From assembly GCF_002920915.1 (NCBI RefSeq), contig NZ_PQVF01000008.1:202869-266868 (forward strand): a DNA stretch of 64,000 nt, written 5' to 3'. Below are positions 53,528 through 61,632 of the stretch, in pieces (position 1 is the stretch's first letter; every line of letters begins with the position of its first letter). The DNA comes from Solitalea longa. Lineage in GTDB: Bacteria > Bacteroidota > Bacteroidia > Sphingobacteriales > Sphingobacteriaceae. Both the position numbers and the translations under genes were made by a program. The notes under the pieces are model-generated. The model ran no database searches. It was not told the DNA's origin and was given only the letters and a program-made list of their open reading frames with translations.

Positions 53528-54289
53528 TTATTGTCGCCGGCGCATTTCAGAACAAAAAATAGACGTTGCTATTCCAACATTCAGCGACTCGGCTTTGCCA
53601 TACGCCGGAATTGACAAGGGTGAGGTAATGTATTTTTTTATACGATCGGAAATTCCTTTTGATTCATTACCCATCAGAATAATTCCCGGCTCATTAAATT
53701 CGGCATTGTAGAGATTCTCCCCTTCTAGCAACGCCCCGTAAACCGGAACCTGAATACCCGAAAGCACCTCTTCAATATCAACTCTTAATACATTTACCCG
53801 AAAAATGGAACCCATGGTTGATTGTACAACTTTTGGATTATAGGCTTCTACCGAATTTAGTGAGGTAATCAGGGTTTTAATACCAAACCAATCGGCAATG
53901 CGGATAATAGTGCCCAAGTTGCCCGGATCCTGTACATCATCCAGCATTATAGTCCATTTCCCTGCAATATCAACGGCATTCCATGTATTAGCCTTAAAAT
54001 CATTTGGCACTTCAACCAGCGCTAAAACCTCATTTGGAGTGTGTAAACAGCTTATCTTTTGCAATTCAGCTTCCGAAACTAAATTAACCTCGATTTTTTT
54101 ACCCGCCTGAGTTATATTTGTGAGGTTTTTTAAATAATTTTCAGTCGAAAAAACAGATTGAATACGATAAGAGGAATCTAGCAGTTCATTCACCATTTTA
54201 ACGCCTTCAACAATAAATACACCGTGTTCATCGCGGTATTTTTTATTATGAAGTGATTTAATAAAACTCAATTGCGACTTTGAAATCAT
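53528..54289 (-). CDS. TrmH/SpoU family RNA methyltransferase
   Basis: 253-aa SPOUT methyltransferase that 2'-O-methylates a ribose in tRNA or rRNA using S-adenosylmethionine. The N-terminal substrate-binding domain (about 1-95) precedes the knotted catalytic domain with DDVQDPGNLGTIIRIAD near residue 118 (Asn and Arg), ILMGNESKGIS near 203 and PAYGKAESLNVGIATSI near 228. The target base is not predictable. Its start overlaps the start of the divergent tamL gene by 10 nt; a -7 box TAGTTTTG (54309-54316) for it lies inside tamL. Confidence 0.88.
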   Translation of the reverse strand: MISKSQLSFIKSLHNKKYRDEHGVFIVEGVKMVNELLDSSYRIQSVFSTENYLKNLTNITQAGKKIEVNLVSEAELQKISCLHTPNEVLALVEVPNDFKANTWNAVDIAGKWTIMLDDVQDPGNLGTIIRIADWFGIKTLITSLNSVEAYNPKVVQSTMGSIFRVNVLRVDIEEVLSGIQVPVYGALLEGENLYNAEFNEPGIILMGNESKGISDRIKKYITSPLSIPAYGKAESLNVGIATSIFCSEMRRRQ

Positions 54290-56646
54290 TTACATCGAAA
54301 AATTTAAACAAAACTATACTTATATTTTTAATCCCGGTAATTGTTCTGGGATGTAAACCTTCTCGCTATTTAAAACAGAATGAATCATTAATTGATAAGG
54401 TTGAAGTAAAAGGTGTTGACAAAGCTCTGGAAGAAGATGCTAAATCATTTATCCCTAAGGCAAACTCAAAGATCCTGGGACAAAAAATGGGATTAGGGCT
54501 TTACAATACTTTCAACACTAAAAATGGTCAATACAAAACCAAACCAAAAAACATTGGTCAGCCCCCTGCCATCTTCGATAGCGCAAAAGCCATACAGGCA
54601 GCACAAAAGATGAGTAGATATTTGCAAAACAGGGGTTATTTCAACAATAAGGTAAGTGTTAAAATTGATTCCCTGGGCAAAAAAAAGATAAAACTGGTTT
54701 ATGAAGCTAATGAGGGCCCCAGGTTTACAATAAGAAAATTTAAGGTTAACATACCTGATACCGCATTAAATTCCCTTTACCTAAAGAATTACAAAACGCC
54801 TATTGATTCGGGCAAATATTACGATTACTATTTGCTTGAACGTGAAGTGAATAGTGCCAACAATTTATTTAAAAAGAACGGCTATAAAGATTTTGAAAAA
54901 TCATACGTAAGGTTTAAAGCAGATACCCTCTTTAATGACAGCTTGCGAATTCAAACTGGAAAAGAAAGCCATCAAACTGATATTATAACTAATATCAATA
55001 ACCCAAAAGGAAAAGATCATCACCAGGTGTTCACCATGAACGACACCTATGTAACTATTACTCCAGGGGTACGAAGAAGGGAAATAAAAGCCGATACCTT
55101 AAAAGCTCGTGAAGATCTCTATTTCCTTGACAAAGAGGGCCGTTTTAAACCTAAAAGATTTTCGGACCTGATCTTTTTTAAGAAAGGAACCTTATACAAC
55201 AGTGAAGACTTTTTAAAAACGTATACACGTCTTGGCGATTTGAACGTATTCAAGTTTATCAATCCGGAGTTTAGGCCCGTTGAAGGAGATAGTTCAAAAC
55301 TGGACACCTATATAGAATTGATACCGGCTAAGAAAAAGTCGGCAACGGTAGAAGGAGAAATTACATTAAGTGGTAGCTATTTAGGAGGAAACGCCGGAAT
55401 TTCCTATTTAAATAAGAACTTTTTTGGCGGTGGGGAGATCTTTGAATACCGGATAAAAGGTGGTTTGGAGTTTCAGCCCACCAATTTCAACGGGGTTCCT
55501 CAGCCGGCAATACGCGAAAAAACATTCGAAACCAGCGCCAGTATTTTATTTCCGCGCTTGCTGGCTCCTTTTAACATCAATATCAGTAAATACTCTCTTC
55601 CTAAAACAAAGGTTACCCTTGGTTTTACCTTCGAGGGCAGGCAAGATTTATTTACCACCGGTAATACCTACACAAACATACAATATGAGTGGAAAGAAAC
55701 TTTACAAAAAAGCCATTATTACACGCCTATCAATGTATCGCTTGTAAACTCAACACTTGACAGTGCTGTTGCTGCAGCATATATTCTATCAGGCAACAGG
55801 GCCGCCCTAAGCCGTTACGAGTCTTACTTTTCACTAAGCAGCCAGTACACTTTTTTACTGAATGATTATCGTTTACGTTTTGGAGGGAATTTCACCTACT
55901 TCAAAGGAAGCCTTGATTTGGCAGGCAACCTTTTATATTTAGGTTATGAGGCTTTCAATGCGAAAAAGAATAAACAGGGCCAATATCAAACATTGGGTCG
56001 CCCATTTTACCAATATGCCCGTCCGGAGCTTGAAATACGTAATTATAAACTAATTAATAAGCGCCAACTTGTTACACGGTTTAATATTGCAACAGGTTTT
56101 GCCTACGGCAATACGCCAACAATGCCCTACGGAAAACTTTATGGTTTAGGAGGTGCAAACAGCTTAAGAGGCTGGAGAGCTCGACAGGTCGGACCTGGGG
56201 CTTTTCCTAGAAATGATATTAAGCCCAACAATTTTATCGACAGTGTGGCTATACAGCTGGAACAAATAGGCGAGATGAAAATTGAGGCCAATGTGGAGTA
56301 CCGGTTTAACATTACCAATAACTTATTTGGTTTCAAACTAAATGGAGCCACGTTCCTGGAAGCAGGAAACGTTTGGAATATCACCAGTTATTTTGACGAG
56401 CTGTATCCGCAAGGAAGATTCCGTTTTAATAGTTTCTATAAAGAACTGGCCGTAGGAACAGGCTTAGGACTTCGTTTAGATATGAGTTTCTTAATATTTA
56501 GGGTTGACGCAGGCCTAAAACTTCATGACCCGCAATTCAAGAATGATCGTTGGGTAATTGATAAGATCTTTGATAAACGTTTCAAGGATCAATACCCAAG
56601 CTTTAGGTTTATGAACTATAACATCGGAATTGGTTACCCTTTTTAA
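54280..56646 (+). CDS. tamL: TamL-type outer-membrane lipoprotein of the BamA/TamA family
   Basis: 788-aa protein with a lipoprotein signal (VIVLGC, acylated Cys at about residue 25), POTRA-like segments (for example VKIDSLGKKKIKLVYEANEGP near residue 130) and a C-terminal 16-strand-like barrel with GLGGANSLRGWRARQVGPG (the conserved VRGF/Y-like turn of the Omp85 superfamily) near 626. Bacteroidota carry such lipidated Omp85 proteins (TamL), which act with TamB in outer-membrane assembly. No in-frame ATG precedes the signal peptide, so the start is the TTG at 54280. It starts 10 nt inside the divergent methyltransferase gene and ends 4 nt inside the next. A tamB gene is not in the window. Confidence 0.82.
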   Translation: MKSFTSKNLNKTILIFLIPVIVLGCKPSRYLKQNESLIDKVEVKGVDKALEEDAKSFIPKANSKILGQKMGLGLYNTFNTKNGQYKTKPKNIGQPPAIFDSAKAIQAAQKMSRYLQNRGYFNNKVSVKIDSLGKKKIKLVYEANEGPRFTIRKFKVNIPDTALNSLYLKNYKTPIDSGKYYDYYLLEREVNSANNLFKKNGYKDFEKSYVRFKADTLFNDSLRIQTGKESHQTDIITNINNPKGKDHHQVFTMNDTYVTITPGVRRREIKADTLKAREDLYFLDKEGRFKPKRFSDLIFFKKGTLYNSEDFLKTYTRLGDLNVFKFINPEFRPVEGDSSKLDTYIELIPAKKKSATVEGEITLSGSYLGGNAGISYLNKNFFGGGEIFEYRIKGGLEFQPTNFNGVPQPAIREKTFETSASILFPRLLAPFNINISKYSLPKTKVTLGFTFEGRQDLFTTGNTYTNIQYEWKETLQKSHYYTPINVSLVNSTLDSAVAAAYILSGNRAALSRYESYFSLSSQYTFLLNDYRLRFGGNFTYFKGSLDLAGNLLYLGYEAFNAKKNKQGQYQTLGRPFYQYARPELEIRNYKLINKRQLVTRFNIATGFAYGNTPTMPYGKLYGLGGANSLRGWRARQVGPGAFPRNDIKPNNFIDSVAIQLEQIGEMKIEANVEYRFNITNNLFGFKLNGATFLEAGNVWNITSYFDELYPQGRFRFNSFYKELAVGTGLGLRLDMSFLIFRVDAGLKLHDPQFKNDRWVIDKIFDKRFKDQYPSFRFMNYNIGIGYPF

Positions 56647-57173
56647 GTTAACCAACTCCATAGCACTGCGAAATAATTGCCGATATCAAGGCCTTTGTTA
56701 AACAGAAAGAAAGCAACCAATATCCCGATAAAAAGAAAAATCAGCTTTCTCACAAAATAACCTATGATAATAAAGATCAATGGAATTATGAGCAATAACG
56801 AAATAGGAATTTTAAAGGGCCCATAATAATCGCTTATTTCCTGAAGGTAATAGAGTTTTACTGAACTTACCGGTTGGTGTTTCGGACTAAAATATACAAA
56901 TGTTGAACCCGAAAACTGTTGACTGAGGTTAGCTTCTCCCCTTCTGAATTCTAAAGCCACATCCATTCCGTTTATTCCGAAGATATATTCACCATTCACT
57001 TTTTCATTCACCTGTTGCTCATCCGATTCTTCCAAAGCCTTAATTTTCAGCTTACCATTTTCTTCTACAAGCTTAAAATCTTCAATTTTTTCTTGTTCTT
57101 TCGATTGTGCCGAAACAAAACTGGTGGTAATGGTTAACAAAAAAAGGGTGCAGGTAATTGCCAATAATCTCAT
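56643..57173 (-). CDS. membrane protein of unknown function, 176 aa
   Basis: Exported or membrane-inserted protein: signal peptide (about 22 residues), then about 95 residues of soluble domain with charged and beta segments, then two hydrophobic helices at the C-terminus (ISLLLIIPLIFIIIGYFV and FLFIGILVAFFLF). No family is recognised. It ends inside the tamL stop on the other strand and starts 4 nt before the patatin gene ends (same strand), so it is translationally coupled to the patatin gene and probably has a related envelope role. Confidence 0.7.
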   Translation of the reverse strand: MRLLAITCTLFLLTITTSFVSAQSKEQEKIEDFKLVEENGKLKIKALEESDEQQVNEKVNGEYIFGINGMDVALEFRRGEANLSQQFSGSTFVYFSPKHQPVSSVKLYYLQEISDYYGPFKIPISLLLIIPLIFIIIGYFVRKLIFLFIGILVAFFLFNKGLDIGNYFAVLWSWLT

Positions 57174-59461
57174 TCAAGTGATTTTTTATTGTATAACAGA
57201 AAGCCCAAATGTAACAGAACTCCCCATCTTTTTTGGGGATCGTCATAATAATTTACACTTAAACCAATAGGTCCGATGAAGCTGCGATACACCGCACCCG
57301 CGGTGGCTGCCAATCGAAAATACTGGCTTGGATCAGTTATAAATGCCTGCTGATTATTCTTTTCCTGCAGCTGATCAAAGGGAATAAAACCATAAGCCTC
57401 TACTCTGAAATCTAGATTTCGGCGAAAGGTAAAGACGTTTCTTATGCCCGTATTGATATAATTATAGGACCGGAAATTGGTTAAAAACAAGGACCTTGAA
57501 TCTTGGATAGGATAAGCAACTGGTTGTTCAATCAGTGAACCTCTGTAAGTAGTTAAAGTGGATTGATTGGATAAAAGCCCCTCCAAAGCATATCCTAACG
57601 TATAACGTTTACTTATTTTGAAATACCGCTCGGAGATTGCCCGCATAAATAGCCATTCTTGAAATTTGTTATTTACAGTCGGTACCGTTGAAACCGAACC
57701 TGGACTAAAATCTTCCGAACCATTGACATAGCCAACGGATAAGTAGGTCCATGAACCCTGTGTTGGATATTGCTTGCGGTTAAAGGTTTTTCGCTCAATC
57801 GTAAACGAATATTTTTGTCCTTCAAACTTGGTTTGATCCAAAATATCGGTAGTAGAAAAATTTTCGGTTGGACTGAATTTATCAAAATTTCTAAAAAGGG
57901 CACCTTCAAAAACCAACCGGGTATTTCCTTTATATGGAAAACCTACTCGCAGTGCCAGCTTTTTGTCCGACTGATCCAGTGGAACTGTATTTAAGTCTTC
58001 AACAAAGATCTCTGAAGTTCTGAAATAGTTCCAATGGTTATAGGTGTAATCCAATTCAACAAATGATGGAAAATGCCCTCCAATATCAATTCGTGAACCC
58101 AATTGCATAGATTCGTAAAACCTGCCCGAATAGAAATTGGCACAAAGCGTATATGCTTCACGGTTTACAAAATTATACTGAAGGCCTAAAAAGATATTGC
58201 TGATTGGTCGTGTAGCCAGGTTACCTCCGAAATCAATTTTAAAATTCCGATCGGGTTTAATACCCAAATGAAAGTCATAGGCTTTTTTTGTTGAATCGTA
58301 TTCAATGCGCGGATAAACAGTTTCGAAAATATCATCAGCCATCAATTTATAATACCCTTTTTTCAGATCAGACATACTCAACTCTTTCGCGCTCTTGCCC
58401 AAAACATCTTTAATATACGATCGTTGTTTACTATTTACCCCTGAGATTACCACATCCTGAATAAAGGAGATCTTATTTTTCTTACGAAAGGCAGCTCTTC
58501 TGGCTTCAAGGCCATCAGCAGTAGTCCGGTTGGAGATTCGGGCTTTTATTGTCGGCATGTTTTTCATCGCCGCCTCATAACCACGCTGAATCAGGGCCGC
58601 AACAGGCTCAAAATTGGTTACACTGAATTCTTTAAGATCGGGCTGAATATAAACCCCGTTCTGCCCTAGTTGGGTAGAGTCGGACTTAGACAAAAACAAA
58701 AAAACGGCAAATCTCGACATCAACCGCTCATCAATTTCCTTCGGATAATCATTATAAACTTTTGAAGAAACATTACAGCCAATTAAAACATCGGGATTAA
58801 AATCTTCCTTAACCACATTAACCGGAAAGTTGTTGTAAACACCTCCATCAAAAACATATTTATTATCAATTTTTATCGGTCGATAAACAAATGGAACACT
58901 CATGGTTCCTCTTACCGCATCAGTCAGATTACCCTTTTTCAAAATGATCGGTTCCTGCGAAAGGATATCGGAGACCACGCACCTGAAGGGAACAAACAAA
59001 CTATCGAAATCATATTTAGCACTTGCCGATGCCTGCGACAACAATTCTAACAAGGCAAAGTTTAATGGAACATCATTGATCAGATTGGCCTGTAATTTAA
59101 CCTGAAACGCGGTATCAACCGCGATCCGTGCGGTAATGAATGAGGGGTTATCAGGTTTATTTTGATAGAAAAGCTTGTAATCACTTTTTAATCGTCCATT
59201 TACCCAGTTTTGAAAATCAGGACTGGTGGCGACATATTCAATTTGTGAGGGAGAGTAACCGGCGGCATACATGGCGGCCACAATTCCCCCCATTGAGGTT
59301 CCCGCCACATAATCAATCGGAATATTATTTTCTTCCAAAGCCTTAAGTAAACCTATATGGGCCAGGCCTTTTGCCCCACCTCCACTTAAAACCAAGCCCA
59401 CTTTTTGGCCAAAAACAGTTGAACTGATGAAAAATAAAAAAAGAAAAAGGTAATGCTTCAT
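57170..59461 (-). CDS. patatin-like phospholipase with POTRA/barrel C-terminus
   Basis: 763-aa exported protein. The ATG at 59461 gives a signal peptide (about 18 residues). Residues 20-300 are the patatin lipase: oxyanion hole GGGAKG near 27, nucleophile Ser56 in GTSMGG, and Asp in FDGGVYNN near 206, so the Ser-Asp dyad is intact. From about residue 335 a POTRA-like region is followed by a beta-barrel of the Omp85 type (VGLVLSGG start aside, strands such as NFKIDFGGNLATRPISN onward). This is the domain order of type Vd (PlpD-like) lipases, but here the barrel may simply anchor the lipase. It overlaps the next gene by 4 nt. Confidence 0.83.
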   Translation of the reverse strand: MKHYLFLFLFFISSTVFGQKVGLVLSGGGAKGLAHIGLLKALEENNIPIDYVAGTSMGGIVAAMYAAGYSPSQIEYVATSPDFQNWVNGRLKSDYKLFYQNKPDNPSFITARIAVDTAFQVKLQANLINDVPLNFALLELLSQASASAKYDFDSLFVPFRCVVSDILSQEPIILKKGNLTDAVRGTMSVPFVYRPIKIDNKYVFDGGVYNNFPVNVVKEDFNPDVLIGCNVSSKVYNDYPKEIDERLMSRFAVFLFLSKSDSTQLGQNGVYIQPDLKEFSVTNFEPVAALIQRGYEAAMKNMPTIKARISNRTTADGLEARRAAFRKKNKISFIQDVVISGVNSKQRSYIKDVLGKSAKELSMSDLKKGYYKLMADDIFETVYPRIEYDSTKKAYDFHLGIKPDRNFKIDFGGNLATRPISNIFLGLQYNFVNREAYTLCANFYSGRFYESMQLGSRIDIGGHFPSFVELDYTYNHWNYFRTSEIFVEDLNTVPLDQSDKKLALRVGFPYKGNTRLVFEGALFRNFDKFSPTENFSTTDILDQTKFEGQKYSFTIERKTFNRKQYPTQGSWTYLSVGYVNGSEDFSPGSVSTVPTVNNKFQEWLFMRAISERYFKISKRYTLGYALEGLLSNQSTLTTYRGSLIEQPVAYPIQDSRSLFLTNFRSYNYINTGIRNVFTFRRNLDFRVEAYGFIPFDQLQEKNNQQAFITDPSQYFRLAATAGAVYRSFIGPIGLSVNYYDDPQKRWGVLLHLGFLLYNKKSLE

Positions 59462-59517
59462 TAAAAAGTAACGCTCTAAAATGTTATTTGCCAATGTTAC
59501 AAAATATGAATATCAAC

Positions 59518-59542
59518 AAAAAGGCCGAATAAACCGGCCTTT
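59518..59542 (-). terminator. terminator of the beta-helix protein gene
   Basis: On the minus strand AAAGGCCG and CGGCCTTT form an 8-bp stem with a 7-nt loop, followed by TTG and other T-rich bases. It lies between the beta-helix gene and the patatin gene. Confidence 0.78.
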
Positions 59543-59574
59543 GTAATTCTATTTATATTAAAAAACGAAACATA

Positions 59575-61497
59575 TCAGGTCTTTATAAAATCAGGAATAG
59601 GATACTCACCAACATTGCCCAATTGCGAAATTCTCGTTCCGGCCATAATAAAGGAATTGGCCAATGAACCACTTCCGCCTTTACATCCGCGGGCATCGTT
59701 GCCTTGTAATATATACGACTTAGTGTTATTGCAGTAAACGCCAAAACATTGCCCCACATTAGGAGATGGGCTATTGGTTGTTTGAAACATGTTATTTTGG
59801 ATTACCACGTCTGTTTGTCCATTTATAAACGCCCCTGTTTTATTGGCTGTATTGGAAACAGTATTAGCATTATTTCTCATAACTGTGCCTCTAACAATTG
59901 CGGTCACACAATTTAGAATGTATGCTCCTGAAGATCCATTCAAAGTCATAAACGAATTAATTACCTCTACAAGCCTGAAGGAATCGAAATAAACACCATA
60001 GGTGGGTGATCCCGAAAACCGGCAATTTTCTACAAGTAGTATAACATCACTATTTTTGGATATAAACCTAAATTCGCAACCGGAAGCTACTAACCTGTTA
60101 CAAACAGTGTGAGCTGCATAAACATTTATAAGGTTAACAACACCTGACGGTGCATTCTGCACATAACAATTTAAACCATTAATCTCAAGATCATCAATAT
60201 CGGCTGTTATTTTGAAAGGATAGTTTGTGCTGTTATGGTCAGTTTTAACACGTAAATTACTAATATATAATCTGGTGAGTGATGAAACCTTACAATTAAA
60301 AGCACCCATTGAAGTTGGCCCGACACTTGTGATTGAGCAATCAATAATATCATAGTGCCCCCAGCTACGATCAAGTAAAGTGATGCTGGCAATAGTAAAA
60401 CCTTCGCCCTGATCAAAAAGAATATTACAATTTGAAAAATAGGCATAGTTAGCTGCTACCACTACCCCTTCGTAGATAATACAATCAGAACATTTGATCG
60501 ACCAAACATTACCGTGAGCATCAATACAACCACTATTATTATACACAACAAAAGCGCCACCGCTGATTTCGTAATCACAGGGATAGGTGCCGCCTCCGGC
60601 AACAGCATGCCGCCCTCCTACAACATAACAATTATCTATAATCACCTTTGAAAGGTCCACTATAACAATTCCATAATTGGTGTTTTGACCCGATGCAAAG
60701 GGATTGAAGATATTAGCTGTAATACGAGCCAGTGAATAGCCTATATACAAAGTCGCATCGCCAAAATTGTAATAATCACCATGTATTTCTACGTTTGCCA
60801 TATCAACCTTATAGCAATCCATAAAAGCATTTTCAGTAGTTCGGTAAGTAAGATTTTTATCGCATTTAAAAGAAGGCATATAAGTTGCCTTTTGCAGAGT
60901 GGCTGAAACGATAGATGTTCGGAAGGCTTCAAAAGGCACTAAAATACCAGTAGCCTTGTCATATGACTTAACCTGAACGAGCATGCCTCTCAAATAATTA
61001 GGTCTGTCAGGGTTATCATTTATCTCATTAGAGGTCACATAAATAAAGTCAGAAGTTTTAAGGTCTTTTCCTGAGCCAATATTTACGCTGAGGGTTAAAG
61101 CTGTTATTCTAATTCCTGTTGCAATCGTTTGAGCGGTTCCTTTAATTTGAAACAGCGCTTTAACAGAACCTGTATTTACTCCTGTACAATCAATAGTAGC
61201 ATAACCAATAAATTCAGGAATACCGGTTATATCAACTACTGAACTTGGAAGAAATTTGTAAGTTTTGCCTCCGGAAAAAATCACTGGTTCCTTTATTGAT
61301 TTGGCAAGACTAATAGCATCGAGTATTGCCTGGGTGTCATTTGTTTGCCCGTTTCCAACCGCGCCAAACTGCTCCGGACGCACACCATAATTTGGAATTG
61401 ACTCCTTTGGATTATCAGGTTGTTGCTTAGGAGGATAAATTCCCAGCTCATTTAATTTCATTTGATACTCTTGAGGAGTAGGTATAGGTGAGTTCAT
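59575..61497 (-). CDS. pectate-lyase-superfamily beta-helix protein
   Basis: 640-aa protein without a recognisable signal peptide. After a short Pro-rich N-terminus, RPEQFGAVGNGQTNDTQAILDAI near residue 40 is the start of the pectate-lyase-superfamily (right-handed parallel beta-helix) fold, also found in phage tailspikes and polysaccharide hydrolases. From residue 220 on, repeated short strands with buried Asn/Ile ladders run to the C-terminus. The enzymatic activity is unknown. It lies 135 nt upstream of the end of a giant T9SS adhesin gene, on the same strand. Its own terminator follows. Confidence 0.72.
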   Translation of the reverse strand: MNSPIPTPQEYQMKLNELGIYPPKQQPDNPKESIPNYGVRPEQFGAVGNGQTNDTQAILDAISLAKSIKEPVIFSGGKTYKFLPSSVVDITGIPEFIGYATIDCTGVNTGSVKALFQIKGTAQTIATGIRITALTLSVNIGSGKDLKTSDFIYVTSNEINDNPDRPNYLRGMLVQVKSYDKATGILVPFEAFRTSIVSATLQKATYMPSFKCDKNLTYRTTENAFMDCYKVDMANVEIHGDYYNFGDATLYIGYSLARITANIFNPFASGQNTNYGIVIVDLSKVIIDNCYVVGGRHAVAGGGTYPCDYEISGGAFVVYNNSGCIDAHGNVWSIKCSDCIIYEGVVVAANYAYFSNCNILFDQGEGFTIASITLLDRSWGHYDIIDCSITSVGPTSMGAFNCKVSSLTRLYISNLRVKTDHNSTNYPFKITADIDDLEINGLNCYVQNAPSGVVNLINVYAAHTVCNRLVASGCEFRFISKNSDVILLVENCRFSGSPTYGVYFDSFRLVEVINSFMTLNGSSGAYILNCVTAIVRGTVMRNNANTVSNTANKTGAFINGQTDVVIQNNMFQTTNSPSPNVGQCFGVYCNNTKSYILQGNDARGCKGGSGSLANSFIMAGTRISQLGNVGEYPIPDFIKT

Positions 61498-61632
61498 TTG
61501 AATTGGTTTTTAATAGTTAAAAGAAAATTCTTGAGTGGTTTAAAGCTTAATACAGAGGTGAAGTGCTCTATTAAATTTACCCAAAAATTTTCTTTTTTAA
61601 AACCATTAAAAGTGCCTCTTAAATGTAAGTAC

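Noticed and set aside
59575..61497. prophage tailspike interpretation of the beta-helix gene
   Set aside because: No other phage structural, packaging, integrase or lysis genes are nearby; the neighbours are chromosomal envelope genes.
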